DNA from: Nocardioides flavescens
GTDB taxonomy: Bacteria; Actinomycetota; Actinomycetes; Propionibacteriales; Nocardioidaceae
Length of the DNA stretch: 64,000 nt
Direction of reading: 5' to 3'
Assembly (NCBI RefSeq): GCF_009823805.1
Contig: NZ_WUEK01000004.1
Coordinates: 186,001 to 250,000, forward strand
Of the stretch, positions 1 to 8,465 are shown piece by piece. The notes under the pieces were generated by a model, which saw only the letters and a program-made list of their open reading frames with translations, searched no databases and was not told the DNA's origin. The number at the start of each line of letters is the position of its first letter. The first letter of the stretch is position 1. Made by a program: the position numbers and the translations under genes.

Positions 1-1
1 C

Positions 2-253
2 CGGCTGCTCGCCGACACCGTGCGCGGCGTGCTCGGCGACGACGGACCGGTGACCGCACCGCAGAGCCTGGGCGGCGAGGACTTCGGCTGGTACCTCGAC
101 CGCGTGCCCGGCGCCATGATGCGCCTCGGCACGCGCACGCCCGGCGGGCCGACGTACGACCTGCACCAGGGCAACCTGCGCGTCGACGAGCGCGCCACCG
201 GCATCGGAGCGCGGCTGCTCTCCGACGTCGCGGTCCGGGCCCTGCGCGCCTGA
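2..253 (+). CDS. M20-family amidohydrolase/peptidase, C-terminal fragment
   Basis: Only the last 83 codons are visible; the gene starts upstream of the window. The fragment carries GGEDFGWYL and later YDLHQGNLRVDE, which match the two C-terminal landmarks of M20 metallopeptidases and amidohydrolases: the Glu-Asp-Phe segment and the last His ligand of the di-zinc site. These cytoplasmic enzymes hydrolyse N-acyl or peptide amides. In mycobacteria the amidohydrolase pair amiA1/amiB1 sits beside nucleoside salvage genes, as here. The substrate cannot be told from this piece. A 160-base spacer with its own promoter-like hexamer separates it from the transporter operon. Confidence 0.75.
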   Translation, partial: RLLADTVRGVLGDDGPVTAPQSLGGEDFGWYLDRVPGAMMRLGTRTPGGPTYDLHQGNLRVDERATGIGARLLSDVAVRALRA

Positions 254-354
254 GCGCCGCCCCGCCGAGCGCGGGAACGACGCCGTAGGTCACCACTGCG
301 TAACAACCCGTCGCACGGGCGTTCCAAGGGTGTCCAGCGGGGCGGTGTGCCGTC

Positions 355-360
355 TAGGGT
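355..360 (+). promoter_or_regulatory. Candidate -10 box of the nucleoside transporter operon
   Basis: TAGGGT fits the actinobacterial TANNNT -10 consensus and lies 53 bases before the TTG start of the lipoprotein gene, leaving a leader with room for the Shine-Dalgarno site at 403-409. No convincing -35 is visible. The rest of the 254-413 spacer shows no other structure I can name. Confidence 0.4.
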
Positions 361-413
361 TCGAGCGTTCAGCGGCCCGGTGGCCTCGCCCCGGCACACA
401 CGAAGGAGGCGTC

Positions 414-1484
414 TTGCGACGCAACAAGAAGCTCGCATCGATCTTCGCCGTCAGCATCCTCGCGCTCGGCGCGACCGCGTGCGGCGGCGACGACGGAGGC
501 AGCGACAACGCCGGTGACGGCGCCAGCAGCGGCGGCGGCGCCAGCAGCGACGTCAAGGTCGGCATGGCCTACGACGTCGGCGGTCGTGGCGACCAGTCGT
601 TCAACGACTCCGCGGCGGCGGGCCTCGACAAGGCCACCGACGAGTTCGGGTTCGAGTCCCAGGAGTCCGAGGCCACCGACGGCGAGGCCGAGTCGGCCCG
701 CGAGGAGCGCCTCGTGACCTTCGCCGAGGCCGGCTACGACCCGGTCATCGCCGTGGGCTTCGCCTACGCCGAGGCGCTGGGCAAGGTCTCGGAGCAGTAC
801 CCCGACACCCACTTCGCGATCATCGACGACTCCAGCCTCGCCGACTCGCCCAACGTCGCGAGCCTGACCTTCGCCGAGGAGCAGGGCTCCTTCCTCGTCG
901 GCGCGGCCGCCGCGCTCAAGACCGAGGCCGACCACATCGGCTTCGTCGGTGGCGTCGAGACCCCGCTGATCCAGAAGTTCCAGGCGGGCTACGAGGCCGG
1001 CGCCCAGGCGGTCAACCCCGACATCACCATCGACGTGACCTACCTCAGCCAGCCGCCGGACTTCTCCGGCTTCGGCGACCCGGCCAAGGGCAAGACGGCC
1101 GCGGAGGGCATGTTCGACGGCGGCGCCGACATCGTCTACCACGCAGCCGGCGGCTCCGGCGGCGGTGTCTTCGAGGCGGCCTCCGAGGCCGGCGGCAAGG
1201 CCATCGGCGTCGACTCCGACCAGTACGAGACGGCCGACGACTCGGTCAAGGACGTCATCATGACCTCGATGCTCAAGAACGTCGACGTCGCGGTCTACGA
1301 GTACCTCTCCAAGGTCGCCGACGGTGACTTCCCGGCCGGTCAGACCACCTACGACCTCGCGGTCGACGGCGTGGGCTACTCCACCAGCGGTGGCCAGATC
1401 GACGACATCGTCGACCAGCTCGACGACTACAAGCAGCAGATCATCGACGGCGACATCACCGTGCCGACCGAGCCGACCAGCTGA
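414..1484 (+). CDS. BMP-family ABC transporter substrate-binding lipoprotein (nucleoside type)
   Basis: Extracytoplasmic receptor of a BmpA/Med-family ABC importer. The TTG at 414 is chosen because AAGGAGG sits five bases upstream and it gives a proper lipoprotein signal: MRRNKK, a hydrophobic stretch, then ALGATAC with the acylated Cys, followed by a Gly/Asp/Ser-rich tether. The mature part has the family pattern, opening with VGMAYDVGGRGDQSFND and containing later AAGGSGGGVFEAA and GVDSDQYE segments. It is 356 aa, usual for the family. It heads the operon with the ATPase, two permeases, cdd and deoA, so a nucleoside ligand is inferred from context, as for Bacillus YufN and streptococcal BmpA-type systems. 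A strong hairpin follows the stop and probably keeps its expression above that of the downstream genes. Confidence 0.9.
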   Translation: MRRNKKLASIFAVSILALGATACGGDDGGSDNAGDGASSGGGASSDVKVGMAYDVGGRGDQSFNDSAAAGLDKATDEFGFESQESEATDGEAESAREERLVTFAEAGYDPVIAVGFAYAEALGKVSEQYPDTHFAIIDDSSLADSPNVASLTFAEEQGSFLVGAAAALKTEADHIGFVGGVETPLIQKFQAGYEAGAQAVNPDITIDVTYLSQPPDFSGFGDPAKGKTAAEGMFDGGADIVYHAAGGSGGGVFEAASEAGGKAIGVDSDQYETADDSVKDVIMTSMLKNVDVAVYEYLSKVADGDFPAGQTTYDLAVDGVGYSTSGGQIDDIVDQLDDYKQQIIDGDITVPTEPTS

Positions 1485-1535
1485 CCGACTCCTCCCGGAG
1501 TCACCGCAGCGTCCGCTGCACCAGCGCAAGCAACC

Positions 1536-1577
1536 GGGCCCGGCGACCCCGCCGCAAGGCGGGTGTCGCCGGGTCCC
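1536..1577 (+). terminator. Strong hairpin after the substrate-binding protein gene (terminator or attenuator)
   Basis: The arms at 1536-1553 and 1558-1577 pair almost completely (GGG.CCCGGCGAC.CCCGCC against its complement) around a GCAA tetraloop; the downstream run GTTGCGTTG is only weakly T-rich. It starts 51 bases after the lipoprotein stop and well before the ATPase start. Partial termination after a binding-protein gene is a common way to make receptor in excess of transporter. Confidence 0.7.
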
Positions 1578-1593
1578 GTTGCGTTGAGTAACC

Positions 1594-1609
1594 TCGGCGG
1601 GTCCGCCGA
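1594..1609 (+). promoter_or_regulatory. Perfect short dyad before the ABC ATPase gene
   Basis: TCGGCGG-GT-CCGCCGA is a 7+2+7 perfect inverted repeat between the terminator-like hairpin and the ATPase start. It could be an operator for a second promoter or a second RNA hairpin. I cannot assign a regulator. Confidence 0.3.
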
Positions 1610-1664
1610 ACCAGTACCGAGCCAGTCCCCAGCCAGTTCTGCGTGAGCCCGACAGGAGGCGTGC

Positions 1665-3224
1665 GTGACCAGCACCGTGGAGGGCTCCGGCCCGACCGCA
1701 CCGACCGGACCGGTCTCCGTCCGGCTGCGGGGGATCGGCAAGCGGTTCCCCGGCGTCATCGCCAACGACGACATCGACATCGACGTCCACCGTGGCACGA
1801 TCCACGCGATCGTCGGTGAGAACGGCGCCGGCAAGTCGACGCTGATGAAGATCCTCTACGGCGTCCAGCCACCCGACTCGGGCACGATCGAGATCGACGG
1901 CGAGCAGGTGCGTCTGAGCTCGCCGGCCGACGCGATCCGCCACGGCGTCGGGATGGTCTTCCAGCACTTCATGCTGGCCGACAACCTCACCGTCCTCGAG
2001 AACGTCGTGCTCGGGGCCGAGAAGCTGCACGGCATCGGCGGCGCGGCGCGCGCCGAGATCGCGCGGATCTCCGCGGCGTACGGCCTCGACATCCACCCCG
2101 ACACCCTGGTCGAGGACCTCGGCGTCGGGGCCCGGCAGCGCGTGGAGATCCTCAAGGTCCTCTACCGCGGCGCCCGCATCGTCATCCTCGACGAGCCCAC
2201 CGCCGTGCTGGTGCCGCAGGAGGTCGAGGAGCTCTTCGCCAACCTGCAGGGCCTCAAGCGCGAGGGCCTGTCGGTCATCTTCATCTCCCACAAGCTCGAC
2301 GAGGTGCTGAGCGTCGCCGACGAGATCACCGTGATCCGCCGCGGCACCACCGTGCGCACCGTGTCGCCGAGCGAGGTCACCGCCCGCCAGCTCGCCGAGC
2401 TCATGGTCGGCTCCGAGCTGCCCTCGCCCAGCACCGAGACCTCGACGGTCACCGACCAGGTGCTGCTCTCCGTGCGCGACCTGACGCTGCCGGTGCCCTC
2501 GGGGCGTCCCCTGCTCGACGCGGTGAGCTTCGACATCCACCGCGGCGAGGTGCTCGGCATCGCCGGCGTCGAGGGCAACGGCCAGGCCGAGCTCGTCGAG
2601 TCGATCATGGGCATGCGCCCGGCCGCGACCGGCACCGTCTCCCTGGACGGCCAGGACATCGGCGGGCTGTCGGTGCGCCGGCGCCGCGAGGCCGGCATCG
2701 GCTACGTCCCCGAGGACCGCCACCGCCACGGTCTGCTGCTCGACGCCCCGCTGTGGGAGAACCGCATCCTCGGCCACCAGACCCGCTCGCCCAGCGTCAA
2801 GGGCCCGCTCATCGACAAGGCGGGGGCGCGCAGCGACACCCAGCGCATCATCGAGCAGTACGACGTGCGCACGCCCGGCGCCGACGTGCTCGCCCGGGCG
2901 CTGTCGGGCGGCAACCAGCAGAAGCTGATCGTCGGTCGCGAGATGAGCGGCGACCCGGTGCTGCTCATCGCCGCCCACCCGACCCGCGGCGTCGACGTCG
3001 GCGCCCAGGCCGCGATCTGGGACCACATCAAGGCCGCGCGCCGCGAGGGCCTCGCCGTGCTGCTGATCTCGGCCGACCTCGACGAGCTGATCGGCCTGTC
3101 CGACCGCATCGAGGTGATCCTGCGCGGACGTCTGGTCGGCACCTTCGACCCGGCCCACGTGACGCCCGAGCAGCTCGGCTCGGCGATGACCGGCGCCGGC
3201 GACGACACGGAGGTGTCAGCGTGA
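1665..3224 (+). CDS. Nucleoside/sugar-type ABC transporter double ATPase
   Basis: Cytoplasmic energising subunit with two fused nucleotide-binding domains, as in RbsA, MglA and YufO. The first domain has a canonical Walker A (GENGAGKST, residues 51-59), a signature LGVGARQRVE and Walker B ILDEPTA. The second has the family's usual altered P-loop (GVEGNGQAE), a good LSGGNQQK signature, and LIAAHPTRGVDVG where Walker B should be; this degeneration is typical of the second domain and not damage. At 519 aa it has the normal length. The GTG start at 1665 follows AGGAGG by five bases. Its TGA overlaps the next start in GTGA, so translation with the permeases is coupled. Confidence 0.92.
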   Translation: MTSTVEGSGPTAPTGPVSVRLRGIGKRFPGVIANDDIDIDVHRGTIHAIVGENGAGKSTLMKILYGVQPPDSGTIEIDGEQVRLSSPADAIRHGVGMVFQHFMLADNLTVLENVVLGAEKLHGIGGAARAEIARISAAYGLDIHPDTLVEDLGVGARQRVEILKVLYRGARIVILDEPTAVLVPQEVEELFANLQGLKREGLSVIFISHKLDEVLSVADEITVIRRGTTVRTVSPSEVTARQLAELMVGSELPSPSTETSTVTDQVLLSVRDLTLPVPSGRPLLDAVSFDIHRGEVLGIAGVEGNGQAELVESIMGMRPAATGTVSLDGQDIGGLSVRRRREAGIGYVPEDRHRHGLLLDAPLWENRILGHQTRSPSVKGPLIDKAGARSDTQRIIEQYDVRTPGADVLARALSGGNQQKLIVGREMSGDPVLLIAAHPTRGVDVGAQAAIWDHIKAARREGLAVLLISADLDELIGLSDRIEVILRGRLVGTFDPAHVTPEQLGSAMTGAGDDTEVSA

Positions 3225-4327
3225 CCCCGCGGATGACCAAGCTGCTGCTCGGGCTGAGCGCTCCGGTGCTCGCCCTCGTGGCGGCGTTCGCCATCACGAG
3301 CCTGGTGCTCCTCATCGCCGGCGACCCGGTCGGCGGGGTGTGGGGCGAGATCCTGTCGGTGCCTGAGGGCCGCAACATCGCCAACATCGTCAACAGCGCG
3401 AGCGTGCTCTACCTCTCGGGCATCGCGGTGGCGATCGGGTTCCGGATGAACCTGTTCAACATCGGCGTCGACGGGCAGTACCGCGTCGCGGCGTTCACCG
3501 CCGCCGTGGTCGCCGGCGAGGCCTGGCTGCCGGGCTATCTCAACACCGTGCTCGCGATCGTCTGCGCGATGGCCGTCGGCGCGCTGTGGGCCGGCATCGC
3601 CGGCGTGCTGCGCGCGACCCGCGGGGTGAGCGAGGTGATCTCGACGATAATGCTCAACTTCATCGCGACCTCGCTCGTGGCGTTCCTGCTACGCAAGGCG
3701 GCGGTGCGCGAGGAGGGCAGCAACAACATCGGCACCAAGGAGATCCCGGAGGGCAGTCGGATCCCGAGCTTCTCCTTCGGCGACGGCCCGGGCCAGGAGA
3801 TCTACGGCTTCGTCGTGATCGCCGTCCTCGTCGGCGTCCTGTACTGGTTCCTGCTCGGCAGCACCCGCTTCGGCTTCGACCTGCGCGCCACCGGCCGGTC
3901 GACGACCGCGGCGGTCGCCAGCGGCATCAGCGTCACCAAGATGGTCGTCGCCGCGATGCTGCTCTCCGGCGCGGTCGCCGGGCTGGTCGGCATGCCGCTG
4001 CTGTTCGGCGAGAGCTACACCTACGGCTCGACGTTCCAGTCCGGGCTCGGCTTCGCCGGCATCGCCATCGCGCTGCTCGGGCGCAACCATCCGGTCGGGG
4101 TGGCGATCGGCGCGCTGCTGTTCGCCTTCCTCAACGAGCAGTCCAACCCGCTGCAGATCCTCGTCGGTGTCTCGCCCGACATCGTGGCCATCACCCAGGG
4201 CGTGATCGTGCTGACCGTCGTCGTGTCCTACGAGCTCGTGCGCCGCTACGGCGTACGCCTCGAGCAGCAGTCGGTCGCCCGGGCGCTGGAGTCCGAGCGC
4301 GCCCAGCGTGAGGAGGTCACGGCATGA
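3221..4327 (+). CDS. Nucleoside ABC transporter permease 1
   Basis: Integral membrane subunit of the BPD_transp_2 permease family (YufP/NupB-like), 368 aa. GTG at 3221 overlaps the ATPase stop by four bases; reading starts MTPRMTKLLLGLSAPVL. Hydrophobic segments run through most of the protein. The motif region NLFNIGVDGQYRVAAF, then EVISTIMLNFIA, is characteristic of nucleoside and simple-sugar permeases that form a heterodimer with a second permease. The C-terminal tail is charged and ends about seven codons past the last coding of helices. It overlaps permease 2 in ATGA. Confidence 0.9.
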   Translation: MTPRMTKLLLGLSAPVLALVAAFAITSLVLLIAGDPVGGVWGEILSVPEGRNIANIVNSASVLYLSGIAVAIGFRMNLFNIGVDGQYRVAAFTAAVVAGEAWLPGYLNTVLAIVCAMAVGALWAGIAGVLRATRGVSEVISTIMLNFIATSLVAFLLRKAAVREEGSNNIGTKEIPEGSRIPSFSFGDGPGQEIYGFVVIAVLVGVLYWFLLGSTRFGFDLRATGRSTTAAVASGISVTKMVVAAMLLSGAVAGLVGMPLLFGESYTYGSTFQSGLGFAGIAIALLGRNHPVGVAIGALLFAFLNEQSNPLQILVGVSPDIVAITQGVIVLTVVVSYELVRRYGVRLEQQSVARALESERAQREEVTA

Positions 4328-5604
4328 GCGTCCCCGCCACCGCCACCGGTGTCCCGACCGGCCCTGAGACCGGGCCCGGAACGGGCACCACCAAGCGCCG
4401 CATCCCGCGCTGGGCGTGGTTCGCCGTGCTGCCGGTCGTGCTGCTGCTCCTCGCGGTCCTCGAGCTCGTCACCGGCGCCGGCGACCTCACGTCGTCCGGC
4501 ACCGTGCGCGCCACTCTCATCGCGACGATGCCGATCATGCTCGCCGGTCTCGGCGGTCTCTGGTCCGAGCGCGCGGGCGTCGTCAACATCGGCCTCGAGG
4601 GCATGATGATCCTCGGCACCTTCGGTGCCGGCTACTTCGGCTACCACTACGGCGCCTGGGCGGGCGTGCTCGGCGCCTTCGCGCTGGGCGCGGTCGGTGG
4701 CCTGCTGCACGCCGTGGCCACCGTGCTGTTCGGCGTCGACCACATCATCTCCGGCGTCGCGATCAACATCATCGCCCTGGGCGCGGTGCAGTACCTCGCC
4801 TCGCTGACCTTCGCCGGGCTGCCCGGCGGCGGCTCCACGCAGTCGCCCAAGATCCCCGACGTGCCGTCGCTGACCATCGGGCCGCTGAGCGACTTCCTCG
4901 GCGACGTCGAGCAGGACGACTGGTTCTTCGTCTCGCAGGTCGCCTCGGTGCTGCGGGCGCTGGTCACCAACCTGTCGGTGCTCGTCATCATCTCGCTGCT
5001 GCTGCTCGTGCTGACCTGGTACGTCCTGTGGCGCACGCCGTTCGGCCTGCGGCTGCGCTCGTGCGGCGAGAGCCCGGCCGCAGCCGAGTCGCTCGGTGTC
5101 GACGTCATCCGCTACAAGTTCATCGCCGTGCTGATGTCGGGCGGTCTCGCCGGTCTCGCCGGTGGCTTCCTCGCCATGGTCGCCTCGAGCAACTACCGCG
5201 ACGGCCAGACCGGCGGGCGCGGCTACATCGGCCTCGCGGCCATGATCTTCGGCAACTGGCGACCCGGCGGCCTGCTCATGGGCTCGGGCCTGTTCGGCTA
5301 CACCGAGACCCTCGGCCTGCGCCAGGGCGGCACCTCGGTGCACGCCCTGCTGCTCGCCGTCGCCGTGCTCGGCCTCGCGCTGGCGGTGCTGCAGGTGCGG
5401 CGCGGCCAGGTCCGCGCGGGCATCCTCATCGCCGTCGGCGCCGTCGTCATCGGCGTCGTCTACTTCCTCATCGACGAGGTGCCGGGTGACTTCACCCGCA
5501 TGACGCCGTACGTCATCACGCTGCTGGTGCTCGCCTTCGCCTCCCAACGACTACGCATGCCGGCGGCCGACGGACAGGTCTACCGACGGGGGAGTGCGGG
5601 ATGA
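4324..5604 (+). CDS. Nucleoside ABC transporter permease 2
   Basis: Second channel subunit, 426 aa, starting at the ATG in ATGA with permease 1. A proline/threonine-rich cytoplasmic N-terminus of about 35 residues precedes the first helix. The diagnostic segment NIGLEGMMILGTFGAGYFGY and, later, GGRGYIGLAAMIFGNWRPGG match the YufQ/NupC-type permease of BMP-dependent importers. Hydrophobic helices continue to near the C-terminus, with two extra C-terminal membrane segments in the region after residue 340, making it longer than many homologues. It ends in an ATGA overlap with cdd, tying uptake to cytidine deamination. Confidence 0.9.
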   Translation: MSVPATATGVPTGPETGPGTGTTKRRIPRWAWFAVLPVVLLLLAVLELVTGAGDLTSSGTVRATLIATMPIMLAGLGGLWSERAGVVNIGLEGMMILGTFGAGYFGYHYGAWAGVLGAFALGAVGGLLHAVATVLFGVDHIISGVAINIIALGAVQYLASLTFAGLPGGGSTQSPKIPDVPSLTIGPLSDFLGDVEQDDWFFVSQVASVLRALVTNLSVLVIISLLLLVLTWYVLWRTPFGLRLRSCGESPAAAESLGVDVIRYKFIAVLMSGGLAGLAGGFLAMVASSNYRDGQTGGRGYIGLAAMIFGNWRPGGLLMGSGLFGYTETLGLRQGGTSVHALLLAVAVLGLALAVLQVRRGQVRAGILIAVGAVVIGVVYFLIDEVPGDFTRMTPYVITLLVLAFASQRLRMPAADGQVYRRGSAG

Positions 5605-6023
5605 GCGACGCTCTGGACAGCACCGTCGAGCAGGAGCTCGACTTCAACTGGGAGGGGCTGCGCGCCCAGGCCGTCGAGGCGATGGAGCACGCCTACGCGC
5701 CGTACTCCCACTACAAGGTCGGCGTCGCCGGCCTCGTCGACGACAACCGCGTGGTCAGCGGCTGCAACGTCGAGAACGCCGCCTACGGCGTCGCGCTGTG
5801 CGCCGAGTGCGGCATGGTCTCCGAGCTCCACCGCAGCGGTGGCGGCCGGCTGACCCACGTGGTCTGCGTCAACGGCAGCGGCGAGGTCATCATGCCGTGT
5901 GGGCGGTGTCGTCAGCTGCTGTGGGAGAACGGCGGCCCCACGATGCTGCTGTGGACCGTGTCGGGCGTGAAGCCGATGAGCGAGGTGCTGCCCGATGCGT
6001 TCGGTGCCGACGACCTCGCTTGA
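5601..6023 (+). CDS. cdd: Cytidine deaminase
   Basis: Converts cytidine and deoxycytidine to uridine and deoxyuridine plus ammonia. The short homotetrameric form is indicated by 140 aa. All catalytic elements are visible: CNVENAAYG (substrate binding), CAE with zinc ligand Cys67 and proton-shuttle Glu69, and PCGRC with zinc ligands Cys100 and Cys103. The ATG at 5601 lies in the ATGA overlap with permease 2, so the enzyme is translated directly behind the transporter. The 3' end overlaps the P450 reading frame by 29 bases. In mycobacteria cdd is likewise next to deoA. Confidence 0.96.
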   Translation: MSDALDSTVEQELDFNWEGLRAQAVEAMEHAYAPYSHYKVGVAGLVDDNRVVSGCNVENAAYGVALCAECGMVSELHRSGGGRLTHVVCVNGSGEVIMPCGRCRQLLWENGGPTMLLWTVSGVKPMSEVLPDAFGADDLA

Positions 6024-7164
6024 CCTGTCCGACCCTCAGGTCGTCGCCGACCCCTACCCGTTCTTCGCCGAGGAGCGAGCGGCCCACCCGGTGGCCTGGC
6101 ACGAGGCGACGGGCAGCTGGCTGACCTTCGACCACGCCACCACCAGCGCGGTGCTGCGCGACCGCACCTTCGCGCGGCTGTGGCAGGACAAGGAGCCGGC
6201 GGCCTACCTCGAGCCGTTCAACCTGCTGCACCGCAACCAGATGATGGAGAACGAGCCGCCGGTCCACACCCGGATGCGGCGCTCGGTCGCGGGCGCGTTC
6301 AACCGCGGCCACGTCGAGCGTCTGCGCTCGCGGGTGCGCGAGATCGCCGCGTCGCTGCTCGCCGAGGTCGACCCGGCCCGCTTCGACGTCATCGGGCAGT
6401 ACGCCGAACCGCTGCCGGTGCTCGTCATCGCCGAGCTGCTCGGGGTCGACTCCGCGCACGTCGACGACCTGCGCCGCTGGTCGCAGGCGATCGTGCGGAT
6501 GTACGAGGTGTCGACGCCGCCCGAGGTGGTCGACGCCGCCGTCGCGGCCGCCGACGACTTCGCGGCGCTGGTGCGCGACCTGGTCGCCGAGCGGCGCCGG
6601 ACCCCGCGCGCAGACCTGGTGAGCGACCTGGCCGCCACCGACCTGAGCGACGACGAGGTGGTCGCCGCGGTCGTGCTCCTGCTCAACGCCGGCCACGAGG
6701 CGTCGGTCAACGTCTTCGGCAACGGCCTGGTCGCGATGCTCGAGCGCGGGCTGCGCCCCGGCGACGACGTCGCCCTCACGGTCGAGGAGATGCTGCGCTT
6801 CGACTCGGCGCTGCAGCTGTTCGAGCGCACCGCGACGGCCGACGTGCGGCTCGGCGAGGGTGACGCCCAGGTCGTCGTCGAGCAGGGCCAGAAGATCGCC
6901 GTGCTGCTGGGTGCGGCCAACCGCGACCCCGCCGTCTTCGCCGACGCCGACACGATGGACGTCGGCCGCGACCCCAACCCCCACGTCGCCTTCGGCGCGG
7001 GGGTGCACTTCTGCCTCGGCGCGCCGCTGGCCCGGATGGAGCTGGTGGAGTCGCTGACCGCGCTCTTCGCCGCGCACCCCGGGCTGCGGCTCGTCGACGC
7101 GCCCGAGAGCCGCGGCACTTTCGTGCTCCGCGGCTACCACCACGTCCCCACCGGAGGAAGCTGA
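5995..7164 (+). CDS. Cytochrome P450
   Basis: Soluble bacterial class I P450 of 389 aa. Heme binding is clear: FGAGVHFCLG with the thiolate Cys near residue 340. The K-helix ExxR is EMLR. The I-helix reads LNAGHEASVN, so the usual oxygen-activating Thr is replaced by Ser. The start is either ATG 5995 or GTG 6004; both lie inside the end of cdd, and no better start exists before the conserved DPYPFF segment. It ends TGATG against deoA. No ferredoxin or ferredoxin reductase is in the window, so electrons must come from elsewhere. Its placement between two pyrimidine salvage genes suggests a modified nucleoside or base as substrate, but that is only inference. Confidence 0.92.
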   Translation: MRSVPTTSLDLSDPQVVADPYPFFAEERAAHPVAWHEATGSWLTFDHATTSAVLRDRTFARLWQDKEPAAYLEPFNLLHRNQMMENEPPVHTRMRRSVAGAFNRGHVERLRSRVREIAASLLAEVDPARFDVIGQYAEPLPVLVIAELLGVDSAHVDDLRRWSQAIVRMYEVSTPPEVVDAAVAAADDFAALVRDLVAERRRTPRADLVSDLAATDLSDDEVVAAVVLLLNAGHEASVNVFGNGLVAMLERGLRPGDDVALTVEEMLRFDSALQLFERTATADVRLGEGDAQVVVEQGQKIAVLLGAANRDPAVFADADTMDVGRDPNPHVAFGAGVHFCLGAPLARMELVESLTALFAAHPGLRLVDAPESRGTFVLRGYHHVPTGGS

Positions 7165-8465
7165 TGGCTGCTCACGCCGCTGCTCACGACGTCATCGAGG
7201 TCATCGTCGCCAAGCGCGACGGCGGACGGCTGAGCGAGAGCCAGATCGACTGGGTCGTCGACGCCTACACCCGCGGGGCGGTCGCCGACGAGCAGATGTC
7301 GTCGCTCGCGATGGCGATCCTGCTCAACGGCATGGACCGCGAGGAGATCTCGCGCTGGACCGCGGCGATGATCGCCTCCGGCGAGCGGATGGACTTCGCT
7401 GCCCTGTCGCGGCCGACCTCGGACAAGCACTCCACCGGCGGGGTCGGCGACAAGATCACGCTGCCGCTCGCGCCGCTGGTCGCGGCCTGCGGCGTCGCCG
7501 TGCCGCAGCTGTCCGGTCGCGGGCTCGGCCACACAGGCGGCACCCTCGACAAGCTCGAGGCGATCCCGGGCTGGCGGGCCGCGCTCAGCAACGACGAGAT
7601 GATGGCGCAGCTCGAGTCCGTCGGGGCCGTGATCTGCGCGGCCGGCGACCAGCTCGCCCCGGCCGACAAGAAGCTCTACGCCCTGCGCGACGTCACCGGC
7701 ACCGTCGAGGCGATCCCGCTGATCGCCTCCTCGATCATGAGCAAGAAGATCGCCGAGGGCACCGGCTCGCTGGTGCTCGACGTCAAGGTCGGCTCGGGCG
7801 CCTTCATGAAGACCCCCGAGCGGGCCCGCGAGCTCGCCGAGACCATGGTCGCCCTCGGCACCGACGCCGGGGTGCGCACCGTCGCGCTGGTCACCGACAT
7901 GGCGACGCCCCTGGGCCTCACCGCGGGCAACGCCTGCGAGGTCGAGGAGTCGGTCGAGGTGCTCGCCGGCGGCGGCCCCGCCGACGTCGTCGAGCTGACC
8001 CTGGCGCTGGCCCGCGAGATGCTCGCCGGCGCCGGGCGCGACGACGTCGACCCCGCCGACAAGCTCGCTGACGGGTCCGCGATGGACGTCTGGAAGCAGA
8101 TGATCCGCGCCCAGGACGGCGACCCCGACGCCCCGCTCGCCGCGCCGAAGGAGACCCACGACGTCCTCGCGCCGTCCTCCGGCGTGCTCACCCGGCTCGA
8201 CGCGCTCGCCGTCGGCACCGCCGCGTGGCGTCTGGGCGCCGGCCGCTCGCGCAAGGAGGACCCGGTGCAGGCCGCCGCCGGCGTGCGCTGGCACACCCGC
8301 CCCGGCGACACGGTCACCGAGGGCCAGCCGCTGATGACGCTGATGACCGACGAGCCCGAGCGGATCGAGCGGGCGCTCGCCGCGCTCGAGGGCGGCTACG
8401 ACGTCGCGCCGGCCGGCACGGCGTACGACGCGACGCCGCTGGTGCTCGACCGGGTCGAGTCATGA
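7164..8465 (+). CDS. deoA: Thymidine (pyrimidine-nucleoside) phosphorylase
   Basis: Phosphorolysis of thymidine or deoxyuridine (and perhaps uridine) to the base and (deoxy)ribose-1-phosphate. The family signature SGRGLGHTGGTLDKLE is intact, preceded by SDKHSTGGVGDK, which binds phosphate. At 433 aa it matches DeoA/Pdp enzymes, with the alpha domain, glycosyltransferase-like alpha/beta domain and C-terminal PYNP domain in order. The ATG shares one base with the P450 stop. Its TGA overlaps the terD start in ATGA. The product feeds the deoC branch encoded about 13 kb downstream. Confidence 0.95.
   Translation: MAAHAAAHDVIEVIVAKRDGGRLSESQIDWVVDAYTRGAVADEQMSSLAMAILLNGMDREEISRWTAAMIASGERMDFAALSRPTSDKHSTGGVGDKITLPLAPLVAACGVAVPQLSGRGLGHTGGTLDKLEAIPGWRAALSNDEMMAQLESVGAVICAAGDQLAPADKKLYALRDVTGTVEAIPLIASSIMSKKIAEGTGSLVLDVKVGSGAFMKTPERARELAETMVALGTDAGVRTVALVTDMATPLGLTAGNACEVEESVEVLAGGGPADVVELTLALAREMLAGAGRDDVDPADKLADGSAMDVWKQMIRAQDGDPDAPLAAPKETHDVLAPSSGVLTRLDALAVGTAAWRLGAGRSRKEDPVQAAAGVRWHTRPGDTVTEGQPLMTLMTDEPERIERALAALEGGYDVAPAGTAYDATPLVLDRVES

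Noticed and set aside
354-372. tRNA-like T-arm GGGTTCGAGC
   Set aside because: No cloverleaf, anticodon arm or CCA context surrounds it.
369-3158. Long antisense reading frame of 929 residues opposite the transporter genes
   Set aside because: It is an antisense shadow of genes with strong motifs; similar giant shadows occur opposite pyc (35843-39295) and the cyclase gene (39639-43046). High third-position GC keeps such frames open.
1665-3224. Second ATPase domain as a decayed domain
   Set aside because: The altered Walker motifs are typical of this class of double ATPase.
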